A DNA stretch of 9,167 bases from Burkholderiales bacterium (GCA_025354615.1 JANXMO010000388.1:1-9167); one strand, 5' to 3'. Counted from the first letter of the stretch, positions 1 through 6,228 are shown. Numbers and translations: made by a program. Notes: generated by a model not told the origin, from the letters alone.

Positions 1-405
1 GAGCACCGCCAGCGATTGCCCGGCACGCACGGTGTCTCCCAGCTTGGCATTCACCGAGATGATTCGCCCTTCGACTCGCGGCGCCACGCGGGCGATGCGG
101 TCCTGGTTCGGGCGAATAGTGGCCGTGACGGTGATCGAGTCGGCAAACGCCAGCGAAGCCAGCGTCTCCACCTTGATGCCCGCCCGTTGCGCTTCTTCGG
201 CCGACAGCTTGAGCCCGCCGCCTTCCTTGCCTTCTTCCTTCTTGGCTTCTCCCTTGTCTGCCGCGGAAGCGGACGAAGCGGCTTTCGCGGGCGCGGCGTC
301 GTCTTTCTTGCCGCAAGCAGCCAGCGTGCCGGTCAATGCCGCGGCCGCGAGCACAAGCAGCACACGGTTGCGCACGCCGGTCGTCGAAGTGTTGATGATG
401 TTCAT
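1..405 (-). CDS. czcB: CzcB-like RND efflux periplasmic adaptor lipoprotein (N-terminal part)
   Basis: Periplasmic adaptor (membrane fusion) subunit of a heavy-metal RND efflux pump. It links the inner-membrane CzcA-type pump to the CzcC-type outer-membrane channel. Only the first 135 codons are present; the frame runs off the window at base 1. The protein starts with a hydrophobic signal segment (about residues 14-30) ending in the lipobox L28-A29-A30-C31, so it should be a lipoprotein. A charged Lys/Glu/Ala/Gly-rich linker follows (about 32-60). Then come LKLSAEEAQRAGI and a beta-rich segment with VAPRVEGRI and GDTVRAGQSLAVL, typical of the barrel-sandwich (lipoyl-like) domain of CzcB/CusB adaptors. 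The ATG overlaps the stop of the upstream CzcC frame as ATGA (405-402), suggesting translational coupling. Metal specificity cannot be read from this part; Co/Zn/Cd is inferred from the neighbours. Confidence 0.88.
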   Translation of the reverse strand, partial: MNIINTSTTGVRNRVLLVLAAAALTGTLAACGKKDDAAPAKAASSASAADKGEAKKEEGKEGGGLKLSAEEAQRAGIKVETLASLAFADSITVTATIRPNQDRIARVAPRVEGRIISVNAKLGDTVRAGQSLAVL

Positions 406-1687
406 GGTTGGTTTGCTTCCTGTGACCAGCCGGCGGCGAGTTCGAGGTCGAGCCGGGTCGCTTGATATTCGGAAAGTGCGTCGTTGAGATCGCGTCGGGC
501 ATCGAGTGCCTGCCGGTTCACGACGATCAGTTCGAGCAGGCCGATCTGCCCGGCCTGCTGTGATTTGACCGAGAGCTGCTGGTTGTCGGCGAGCGCCGGC
601 AGCATCGACTCCTGTAGCCGTCGCACCCGAGCCTCCAGACTATTCAACTTCAACCACAGCGCGTTCACGTTCGCCCGCGCGTCACGAAGCGTGGTCTGCC
701 GTTCGATCTGGACCTGGCTCAGGTCCGAGCGGGCCTGGCCGATGCCGGTCGCGTTGCGTTTGAACAGGGGCAGCGGCACCGACAAGGTGAGCGTCGTCAG
801 GCGCTCGCGGGCCGTGCCCGGCCCCTCGCGACCGAGGTTCACGCCCACAGTCACGTCGGGGTAGATGCTGGCTTGTTCGAGCTTGAGCCGGGAGGTTGCA
901 CTGTTCTCGCGCTCCACCAGCGCGCGAAGTCGGGGCTGCGCGTCCACCGCCGCGAGCAGATCCGCCAGCGAAAATCGACGCGGGGTCATGATCAGCTCGC
1001 CGTCCATCTCGGGCAGGCTGCTCGGTGGCAACTGGATTGCCGCCGACAGCTCGGACCGGGCAGCGAGCAGTTGCTCCTGAGCAATGGCCTGTTGGTTGCG
1101 CGCCCGTTCCGCCTCGACCGCTGCGATGTTGGCGTCGAGCTTGGTGTCTTCGCCTGCGGCCCGGCGCTTCTGGATGGCCGTGGCGGTACCTTCGAAAAGC
1201 TTCAGCGCCTGGCCCTCCAGCACCACGCGCTGCTGCAGCGCCAGCACCCGGTAGAAGCGCTCGGCCGCCAAGGCGCGTGCCGTGCGGCGCGCATCGGCAA
1301 TCTCGGCGCGCAGCGCGGCGAGCGCCGCGTCTGCCGCTTCGCGCCGATAACCGCGCTGGCCGGCGATTTCCAAGGTCTGCGACAGCCCGGCTCTCCACTC
1401 CTTGCGGCGTTCGCTGCCTTGACCGGCCTGCGGCACGGAGCGCCGCGTCAGCATTGAGCCTGTTTGGCGCGAAGGGTGGGGTTGGCAGATTCGGCCAGGC
1501 TCAGCGCCTCCGACAGCGTCAGGCGCTGTGCGGCGAACCCGGATGTCGCCGGCAGGTTGGCACTGCCCGAAGCCGGCGCCGTGGCGGCGGATTGCGCCCG
1601 GGCGGCGCCGGGCATGAACAGAATGGAACCGGCGGCCCAGGTGGCACACGCCGTACCGATGGCAAGTGCCAGCGTCTTCGATCGCAT
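402..1687 (-). pseudogene. czcC: CzcC-like outer-membrane efflux factor, split by frameshift and probable internal deletion
   Basis: Outer-membrane channel (OEP/TolC-like) subunit of a CzcCBA-type metal pump. The start chosen is ATG at 1687, with a strong GAGGAGA ribosome-binding site just upstream. The first frame gives a signal peptide (MRSKTLALAIGTACATWAAG, cleavage probably after ARA at about residue 32), then LTLSEALSLAESANPTLRAK, the start of the OEP domain. It stops at 1448-1450 after 79 residues. The rest (TRRSVPQAGQGSERR, LSQTLEIAGQRGYRREAA, through to the C-terminus at 402) is in another frame. From memory, CzcC relatives have roughly 25 more residues between the ANPTL helix and the TRR segment, so a deletion not divisible by three fits better than a one-base slip. 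An ATG at 1452-1454 overlaps the early stop (ATGCTGA), so the 350-residue remainder could be translated by restart, but without a signal peptide. Probably non-functional; a sequencing error is possible. Confidence 0.8.
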
Positions 1688-1785
1688 CGAACTCTCCTCG
1701 TTGTACAAAACAACAAACCGGAAGAATTCGGCGAGAGGTCGGTGCTACGCGGGGATGGGGTGCGTGTGCGAACAGTCTCGCCGAA

Positions 1786-2151
1786 TCAGGCGGCGAGGGT
1801 CCAATTTGGGCGTTCGATGGTGTTCGGAACGTAAGGCGGCTGATTGCTGCTCGGCGCCGCCGTCATCGGATCGGCGAGGCCGGAGCTGAACCACACGGCC
1901 GTGTGCATCACAGGGGAAACGCCAATCAGGTGACAGCTGGCGCAATCAGGGTCGTCGTCCGCGGTGAAGTTCTTGTTGTCCGGCGTGGATTCGCCTGAGA
2001 CCTTCAGCGCTTTGCCCTGGTGCTTGTGCACGTGATGGCCGAAATGCCTGACGTCCGCGCCCTGCTCGTGCCGGCAATAGCTGGCCGCGGCGCCCCAAAC
2101 CAACTGGAACGGCAGGAGCACAAGCAGGAAGAGGATGAGGAAGCGGCGCAC
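1786..2151 (-). CDS. czcI: CzcI-like periplasmic metal-resistance accessory protein
   Basis: Small exported protein of the CzcI family, found upstream of czcC in Czc-type clusters and thought to modulate metal efflux or its expression; the mechanism is not firmly established. The predicted protein is 121 residues. It begins with a signal sequence (MRRFLILFLLVLLPFQLVWG), then SYC at 24-26, a His-rich stretch (H28, H36, H39, H40, H42, H44) and the pair C70-A-S-C73-H74. These are likely metal ligands. I chose GTG at 2151 because it puts the signal peptide at the very N-terminus, as in CzcI relatives. No good ribosome-binding site precedes it, so TTG at 2170 or ATG at 2190 remain possible. It begins 28 bases after the stop of the CDF gene and ends about 100 bases before the czcC start, in the same operon. 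Confidence 0.75.
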   Translation of the reverse strand: MRRFLILFLLVLLPFQLVWGAAASYCRHEQGADVRHFGHHVHKHQGKALKVSGESTPDNKNFTADDDPDCASCHLIGVSPVMHTAVWFSSGLADPMTAAPSSNQPPYVPNTIERPNWTLAA

Positions 2152-2179
2152 AGTGGTCGATCGTATCAAGCAGCGGGCG

Positions 2180-3172
2180 TCAGACCACATTGTCCGGCGC
2201 CAGCTCGCAGGTGACGCCGGCAGTGGCCACCTCGATCTGGATTGTCGAATGGCCGATCGAGAAGTGCTCCCGAAGCTCAGCTGCGATCTCATTTCGCTTG
2301 GCGTCGCCTGGGTAGCCACCGGGAAAGACCAGGTGCGCCGTCAACGCCGTCTCGGTCGTGCTCATGCCCCAAACATGCAGGTCGTGGACTTCCGATACCC
2401 CCTCGACCGACGACAGGTAGACGCGGACCTTGGCGAGGTCGATCCCCTCGGGCACCGCCTGCAAGGCAAGCTTGACGGAGTCGCGCAGCAAACCCCAGGT
2501 ACCGACGATCACCAGCACGGCAATTACCAAGCTGGCCAGCGGATCGAGCCAGTGCCAGCCGGTGAAGAGGATGACAACACCGGCAATCACCACGCCGAGG
2601 GCGATTGCCGCGTCGCCGGCCATGTGGAGAAACGCTGCGCGAACGTTCAGATCGCCCTTGCGGCCCGACATGAACAGCAACGCGGTCGCGAGGTTAATCG
2701 CGACGCCGATCGCCGCCACCACGATGACGGTTGTGCCATCCACCGACGTCGGTTCGCGGAAGCGCTGGATCGCCTCCCAGGCAATACCGCCGGTGACGAG
2801 CAGCAGCAAGGCCGCGTTGGCGAGCGCCGCGAGAATGGACGTGCTGCGCAGACCGTAGGTAAAGCGGCCTGTCGGCGCCCTCTTGACCAGGTGGCTGGCA
2901 CCCCAGGCAAGCAGAAGCCCCAGCACGTCACTCAGGTTGTGACCGGCGTCGGCCAGCAGCGCGAGGGAATTCCCCACGATCCCATACACCGCTTCGGTGA
3001 CGACGAAGCCGGTGTTCAGGACGACACCGATCAGGAACGCCTTGCCGAAGTCCTTGGGAGCGTGCGAGTGACCATGGCCATGGTCATGGCCGGCGTGGTC
3101 GTGTTCGGCGTGGCCTGCGGTCTGCTTTTTGCCGCCGTGGCCATGACCGACATGATCGTGGTTATCGGACAC
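2180..3172 (-). CDS. czcD: His-rich cation diffusion facilitator (CzcD/ZitB-like) metal transporter
   Basis: Inner-membrane metal/proton antiporter of the CDF family, moving Zn2+ and probably Co2+/Cd2+ from cytoplasm to periplasm. The predicted protein is 330 residues, usual for CzcD. Residues 1-37 carry twelve histidines, a cytoplasmic metal-binding tail. Six membrane segments follow (about 42-230). The transport-site pairs are visible: H78-N-L-S-D82 in the second segment and H183-M-A-G-D187 in the fifth. A cytoplasmic domain (about 241-325) contains HDLHVWGMS, typical of CDF C-terminal domains. GTG at 3172 was chosen because AGGGGAAG lies about six bases upstream and the His-rich tail starts immediately; the frame stays open further upstream but only as a shadow of the previous gene. 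It overlaps that gene by 11 bases, implying coupled translation. Family assignment is firm; exact substrate is inferred. Confidence 0.92.
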   Translation of the reverse strand: MSDNHDHVGHGHGGKKQTAGHAEHDHAGHDHGHGHSHAPKDFGKAFLIGVVLNTGFVVTEAVYGIVGNSLALLADAGHNLSDVLGLLLAWGASHLVKRAPTGRFTYGLRSTSILAALANAALLLLVTGGIAWEAIQRFREPTSVDGTTVIVVAAIGVAINLATALLFMSGRKGDLNVRAAFLHMAGDAAIALGVVIAGVVILFTGWHWLDPLASLVIAVLVIVGTWGLLRDSVKLALQAVPEGIDLAKVRVYLSSVEGVSEVHDLHVWGMSTTETALTAHLVFPGGYPGDAKRNEIAAELREHFSIGHSTIQIEVATAGVTCELAPDNVV

Positions 3173-3806
3173 GCAACTTCCCCTGTATCGAAATGCGCGG
3201 CGCCGATCGAAGCTCTTCCATCGCGTGCCGGCTGACCGTCCATGCACCAGTGAGAGCCACGAACGCCATGCCGATGGCAACGACGAGGTCTGGCCAGACC
3301 CGCCCAGTGCCGAGCACGCCCAGGGCAGCCGCGGCGACGGCGATATTGCCGAGCGCGTCGTTCCGCGAACAAATCCAGACTGACCGCATGTTGGAGTCGC
3401 CGGTCCGGTAGCGGTACAGCATGAGCGCGACGCCCAGGTTGACGCCCAGCGCGAGCACCGCAACGGAACCCATGGTCAGTGGTTCCGGCACACCGCCCTG
3501 CAGGAACGACCAGACCGTCCTGCCCAGGACGAAGATGCCAAAGCTGGCCATGCAAGCGGCCTTGACGAGCGAAGCTCGGGCGCGCCAGGCGATGGCTAGC
3601 CCGAGGACGGCGAGTGAGATGCAGTAGTTTGTGGCGTCGCCCAGAAAGTCGATGGCGTCGGCGAGAAGCGAAACCGAGCCCGACTGCAAGCTGCCGACGA
3701 TTTCGACGCCAAACATAGTGACGTTGAGGAGGAGTGCAATCCAAAGGACTTTTCGATACCGCGGGTCAGCGCTTGGGGCGGAAGGCGCGCAGCAGCTCTC
3801 TGACAT
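3162..3806 (-). CDS. Short CDF-like cation transporter with N-terminal Cys pair
   Basis: Inner-membrane protein of 214 residues resembling the membrane part of a CDF transporter, without the cytoplasmic C-terminal domain. It starts MSESCCAPS, so C5 and C6 could bind a soft metal. About six hydrophobic segments follow. The second holds LLADAIDFLGDATNY, where D53 and D57 match the H/D-x-x-x-D site of CDF proteins. The fifth holds CSRNDALGN, where C146 and D150 take the place of the usual H/D and D. A cysteine here would favour soft ions such as Cd2+ or Pb2+; that is inference. Start ATG at 3806 has AAGGAGA at 3813-3819. It is the first gene after the MerR-type promoter and overlaps the His-rich CDF gene by 11 bases. 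Such small transporters are, from memory, often next to cadR/pbrR-type regulators. Confidence 0.85.
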   Translation of the reverse strand: MSESCCAPSAPSADPRYRKVLWIALLLNVTMFGVEIVGSLQSGSVSLLADAIDFLGDATNYCISLAVLGLAIAWRARASLVKAACMASFGIFVLGRTVWSFLQGGVPEPLTMGSVAVLALGVNLGVALMLYRYRTGDSNMRSVWICSRNDALGNIAVAAAALGVLGTGRVWPDLVVAIGMAFVALTGAWTVSRHAMEELRSAPRISIQGKLRVR

Positions 3807-3830
3807 AACGAGTCTCCTTGGAAGAAAACC

Positions 3831-3861
3831 ATTGGAAACCCTGGAGTAGGTACAGAGTCAA
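3831..3861 (-). promoter_or_regulatory. MerR-type (CadR/PbrR/ZntR-like) promoter-operator of the metal operon
   Basis: Read on the minus strand: -35 TTGACT (3861-3856), a 19-base spacer (3855-3837) and -10 TCCAAT (3836-3831). The spacer holds an imperfect dyad with arms ACTCTGTAC and CTCCAGGGT (3858-3838). The over-long spacer, the position of the dyad between the boxes and the ACTCTG...CAGGGT arms match promoters that MerR-family sensors of Cd, Pb or Zn twist into an active form. Transcription would start near 3824, about 18 bases before the first start codon. Boxes and dyad are seen; the sensor's identity is inferred. Confidence 0.75.
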
Positions 3862-3951
3862 TGGGTTACCTAAAAAGACCTTCCTATTTAGGGCTTAGCG
3901 TACTTTGCGGTCCGTTTTCTGAGACGACCCCAAGAAGCACAAATCGGAAGA

Positions 3952-3998
3952 TTGTTTGCCAATCAATTGATGCATAATAAATGCTCATATGAGGAGGT
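3952..3998 (+). promoter_or_regulatory. Promoter, palindromic candidate operator and RBS of the toxin-antitoxin operon
   Basis: A sigma-70-like promoter can be read as TTGTTT (3952-3957), a 17-base spacer and TAATAA (3975-3980). A perfect 10-base palindrome, ATCAATTGAT (3962-3971), lies inside the spacer, where a bound repressor would block RNA polymerase. Antitoxins with Xre-type DNA-binding domains commonly repress their own operon, so this is a good operator candidate. The ribosome-binding site AGGAGGT (3992-3998) is a full anti-SD match but only three bases from the ATG at 4002. Confidence 0.5.
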
Positions 3999-4001
3999 GG
4001 C

Positions 4002-4499
4002 ATGTCAAAGGCGGTTGTAAGCAAAGCGGCGGGCAAGGCGAGCGCCTCCAAGGTTGGTGCTAAGACCATGCCGCTAAATTTTTTGACCCTGTACCGTGCT
4101 GATCCGATGGAACGTATCTGCATCGTCAAGCGCGGCATGCCTGCCAAGACGGTAGAAGCGATGGCCAAGCGCATGGCCGTGCCCAAAGAGCGGCTAGTGG
4201 AGACGCTGGGGCTGGCACGGGCCACCGTTGACCGCAAAGCGCGCGACAACAAGCCTTTGTCCCCCAACGACAGTGCACGATTGCTGGGCATGGCGCGGCT
4301 GGTGGGTCAAGTGCAAGAAATGGTGGCCGAGTCTGGTGACCTTGCGGGCTTCGATGCGGCCTCGTGGGTGGCGCAGTGGTTGCAGAGTCCGCTGCCTGCC
4401 CTTGGCGGCAAACGGCCGGCCGAGTTCATGGACACGGCCGATGGTCAGTCCCTCGTGTCAACCGTGGTGGCGCGTATGCAGACGGGCGCCTACGCGTGA
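4002..4499 (+). CDS. Xre/MbcA/ParS-family type II antitoxin
   Basis: Antitoxin partner of the RES toxin encoded directly downstream; it should bind and block the toxin and repress the operon. The 165-residue protein has a basic Ala/Lys-rich N-terminus (about 1-22) and a helical Xre-like region (about 45-85) with GMPAKTVEAMAKRMAVPKER and LGLARATVDRKARDNKPLS. The C-terminal toxin-binding domain (MbcA/ParS/Xre, formerly DUF2384; about 95-165) has VAQWLQSPLPALGGKRPAEF, MDTADGQ and a final ARMQTGAYA. The W-L-x-x-P-x-P-A-L-G-G-x-R-P-A-E pattern and the GAY end are strong family marks. The ATG is preceded by AGGAGGT. Its stop overlaps the toxin start as GTGA (4496-4499), so synthesis is coupled. Confidence 0.93.
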   Translation: MSKAVVSKAAGKASASKVGAKTMPLNFLTLYRADPMERICIVKRGMPAKTVEAMAKRMAVPKERLVETLGLARATVDRKARDNKPLSPNDSARLLGMARLVGQVQEMVAESGDLAGFDAASWVAQWLQSPLPALGGKRPAEFMDTADGQSLVSTVVARMQTGAYA

Positions 4500-4978
4500 G
4501 CGTATCGGTCTGGCGAATAGCGACCGATACCCCAACCTACGAAGCGCATGACCTGAGAGGCAAGGGCGCTGAACTGAACGGTGGCCGCTGGAACCGGGCC
4601 GGCCGCCCGGTCGTCTATGCCTCCAGCACCATCGCTTTGGCGTGCTTGGAAACGGTGGTGCACCTCAACCAGGCGGGCTTGCCACTGAATCGCTTCTTGG
4701 TGCGCATTGACCTGCCGGATGGGATGTGGACGAAGCAGCGAACTTTGAGGGCGGCAGACTTGGCCGTTGGCTGGAGTGCCATCCCTGAGGGTAAGGTCTC
4801 GCTCGATGCCGGTGACGCTTGGTTATTGGCCGGCGACTCGGCGCTTTTGCTAGTGCCCTCGGCGATCGTGCCGGAGGAAATGAATGTTCTGATCAATGTG
4901 CGGCATCCCGAAGCGGCGGGGATTCAGGCGACCAAGCTTCGGACTTGGCTGTACGACAGCCGGGTTCGTTCGGTTTAA
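4496..4978 (+). CDS. RES-domain toxin (NAD+-depleting) of a Xre-RES toxin-antitoxin pair
   Basis: Cytoplasmic toxin of the RES family. Characterised members (MbcT, the Pseudomonas putida RES toxin) consume NAD+, and ParT modifies a metabolic enzyme by ADP-ribosylation; which applies here is unknown. The start is GTG at 4496, giving 160 residues beginning MSVSVWRIA. The conserved core is GGRWNRAGRPVVYAS followed by LACLETVVHL. R31, Y41 and E52 fall exactly on the catalytic trio I recall for the P. putida toxin. The C-terminal half has the typical LLVPSAIVPEEMNVLINVRH segment, with S122 a likely equivalent of the family's conserved serine. Length and residues are normal, so the toxin looks intact, and the intact antitoxin upstream fits that. 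No terminator is clear after the stop. Confidence 0.93.
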   Translation: MSVSVWRIATDTPTYEAHDLRGKGAELNGGRWNRAGRPVVYASSTIALACLETVVHLNQAGLPLNRFLVRIDLPDGMWTKQRTLRAADLAVGWSAIPEGKVSLDAGDAWLLAGDSALLLVPSAIVPEEMNVLINVRHPEAAGIQATKLRTWLYDSRVRSV

Positions 4979-5024
4979 CTGACTTTGAGGTCTGACCTGC
5001 TATCCTTGTTTACAAAGGACGCGG

Positions 5025-5357
5025 TCACGGGCAGTCGGATGGTAGGGCGGCGAACCAATCGGCGTACGGCGTGTTCTTTGCCAGCTTTCGGTTGAAGTCA
5101 GGCTCGCCGTCGGTCCACCAAACAGGGCCACGCTCGCCGAGCGCCAGCTTCGCAGCGTTCACAATTGCCCGGGCGGTAGCTCGGTGTTCTGGCGGCGAGC
5201 CTTTTCGAAGGGCGCGTCTAGCGGCCATCAACTCGTTGATGAGGCGCTGGGAACGTTCGGGCGACAGCGCAGGGTTTGCCTTGCGCCAAAGCCGCCCCCT
5301 GACCACGAAGTATCGGCCGTCAGTGGTGGTCGGATAGACATGCGTAATTTTCGTCAT
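5025..5357 (-). CDS. Conserved-type hypothetical protein, 110 aa (GRLWR...GEPDFNR...NTPYADWF)
   Basis: Function unknown. It reads like a family of small proteobacterial proteins I recall only as hypothetical, with N-terminal TTTDGRYFVVRGRLWRKANP, a helical basic middle (LSPERSQRLINELMAARRAL, about 31-50) and the C-terminal signature GPVWWTDGEPDFNR followed by NTPYADWFAALP. There is no signal peptide or membrane segment, so it is probably cytoplasmic. Start ATG at 5357 has GAGG seven bases upstream. It ends about 46 bases from the stop of the RES toxin gene and converges with it; the two are not an operon. Codon use and GC content match the high-GC genes around it. Known from sequence: an intact ORF with many aromatic and charged conserved-looking positions. 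A catalytic role is not evident. Confidence 0.7.
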   Translation of the reverse strand: MTKITHVYPTTTDGRYFVVRGRLWRKANPALSPERSQRLINELMAARRALRKGSPPEHRATARAIVNAAKLALGERGPVWWTDGEPDFNRKLAKNTPYADWFAALPSDCP

Positions 5358-5514
5358 GCGTGCGCCTCGCGCTCAGGGCGTGGACTCGGTGCCCCGCACG
5401 ACTGGGAATGCGACGGTAAATGTGATGCTGCAATTGAGCTACGACGCAGCCAACCTCATGGAGCGGCGACTGGCGAGCATCGTGCTTGAAGTCCTTACGT
5501 CGTGGCGCGATTAA
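5356..5514 (+). CDS. Possible small 52-codon ORF, divergent from and touching the 110-aa gene
   Basis: An uninterrupted reading frame starts at ATG 5356-5358, sharing the CATG at 5355-5358 with the start codon of the opposite-strand gene, and ends at TAA 5512-5514. The product begins MRAPRAQGVDSVPRTTGNA. Its second half (NVMLQLSYDAANLMERRLAS, then IVLEVLTSWRD) looks like one amphipathic helix. No clear ribosome-binding site precedes the ATG; the later ATG at 5422 could equally be the start. It may be a small gene, a truncated gene remnant or chance. I recognise no family. Confidence 0.25.
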   Translation: MRAPRAQGVDSVPRTTGNATVNVMLQLSYDAANLMERRLASIVLEVLTSWRD

Positions 5515-5584
5515 TTTTGGTGAGAGAGTTGGCTACTTTGCCTGCGTTTAACCTGAAAGCTAGACCCGCTATACATGACGCGGT

Positions 5585-5957
5585 GAGCCTGTCAATATTT
5601 TTGTGTGCAAGGCATAGCATGACTTAAAGGACCGTGAATGCCACGCAACATGAAGGCCGCTGCGGCGGACCAAACGGCGCTGCCTCAGGTACTAGCTGAA
5701 CTGCTGGACGAGTGCAAGAGCGCCGAGACGATATCGACCGACACCGGCGCACTCGCCAGTAAGGTGTATGCCACCGAGCCGACAACTTTGAGCCGCAGCA
5801 CCTCGGCAAACACGAGTGGCGCTTCACCGGCTTCGACGGCAAGCTCATTCATCATGTACCCGCGTGGCAGGACAGTGCGAGAGCTCCAGAGCTACCTCGG
5901 CGAAGTGTCCAACGTTGCCGCTGCTCCGGCGAAGTTTACATAAGAAAAGTTGTCATC
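5585..5957 (+). mobile_element. Decayed, internally deleted IS256-family element
   Basis: This stretch encloses the broken transposase start (5638-5915). The left candidate end (5585-5612, GAGCCTGTCAATATTTTTGT...) resembles left ends of IS256-family elements as I remember them. The right candidate end (5935-5957) read inward on the opposite strand gives GATGACAACTTTTCTTATGT and matches the left end only imperfectly (TGxCAA, T-run, TxTGxAA with a gap). If both are real ends, the element is reduced to under 400 bp with the catalytic part gone. I see no target-site duplication. The transposase similarity is the firmer evidence; the ends are tentative. Confidence 0.45.
5638..5915 (+). pseudogene. 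IS256-family transposase, frameshifted N-terminal remnant
   Basis: Fragment of an IS256-family (mutator-type) DDE transposase that can no longer transpose. The frame opening at ATG 5638 gives MPRNMKAAAADQTALPQVLA and ELLDE, like the N-terminus of such transposases. Later the recognisable sequence is in another frame: FEPQHLGKHEWRFTGFDGKL (about 5787-5846). It then returns to the first frame as IMYPRGRTVRELQSYLGEV (5851-5907). These match the family block in which FEP, KHxRRFTGFDDKIIAMYARG and MTVREIQ follow each other. The second shift is an apparent extra base near 5844-5850. About half of the N-terminal region between ELLDE and FEP is missing, and all sequence after GEV, including the catalytic acidic residues, is absent. 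Confidence 0.72.
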
Positions 5958-6228
5958 AATGTCTAAGGAATACAAGCACAAACTTGCGATCACGGCCGTG
6001 AGGGCTCTTCGTTATTCTAAAATTGCGCTATACATCACTTTGATATATCAAAAAAGCTTAACTGCAATCTCTGTTCCGTCGTTTCGGAATCCGTAAGGCA
6101 GCGCGTTCCGCGAATGAAGGAACAAGGGCAGATTGTATGTTCCGCAGAAACAATGACTGGGATTCGCAATGCTTAAAGGCAGCCACTTAAAGGCAGCGCC
6201 GACTAATCCTAACTGGTTAGGCGTTGCC
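5958..6228. other. Gene-poor stretch with a 14-base-period direct repeat
   Basis: No convincing gene is seen. GC content drops here compared with the metal operon. A frame on the minus strand (6048-6257, starting MQIAPLRKIRATPNQ) is open for 69 codons but overlaps the end of the 222-aa gene and shows no family signature. The only clear structure is the direct repeat CTTAAAGGCAGC at 6172-6183 and 6186-6197. Confidence 0.4.
6172..6197. repeat. Two-copy direct repeat, 12 bases, period 14
   Basis: CTTAAAGGCAGC occurs at 6172-6183 and again, identical, at 6186-6197, separated by CA. It lies just after the end of the minus-strand 222-aa gene. It could be a small slippage duplication or part of a mobile-element end. 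No further copy was noticed in the window. Confidence 0.7.

Noticed and set aside
16..487. Two long plus-strand frames opposite the czcB start
   Set aside because: They are antisense to the CzcB lipoprotein frame and its ATGA junction, and have compositions typical of GC-rich shadow frames.
1455..1649. N-terminal extension of the long CzcC C-terminal frame from ATG 1649
   Set aside because: It is out of frame with the signal peptide and OEP start, which occupy the same bases in another frame with a good ribosome-binding site at 1687.
682..1834. Several long frames on both strands across the czcC region
   Set aside because: Arg/Ala/Pro/Gly-rich shadows; the OEP-domain frame explains the region.
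3173..3463. Upstream extension of the His-rich CDF gene
   Set aside because: It overlaps the short CDF gene entirely and lacks protein-like character; GTG 3172 has a strong ribosome-binding site.
3869..3892. Inverted repeat CCTAAA...TTTAGG as an operator or terminator
   Set aside because: Arms of only six bases with a 12-base loop and no T-run; could be chance in AT-rich sequence.
3884..4291. Minus-strand 135-codon frame
   Set aside because: Antisense to the antitoxin gene, with no recognisable motif; also spans the antitoxin promoter.
5003..5019. Hairpin TCCTT...AAGGA after the RES toxin as a terminator
   Set aside because: Only five paired bases and no following T-run.
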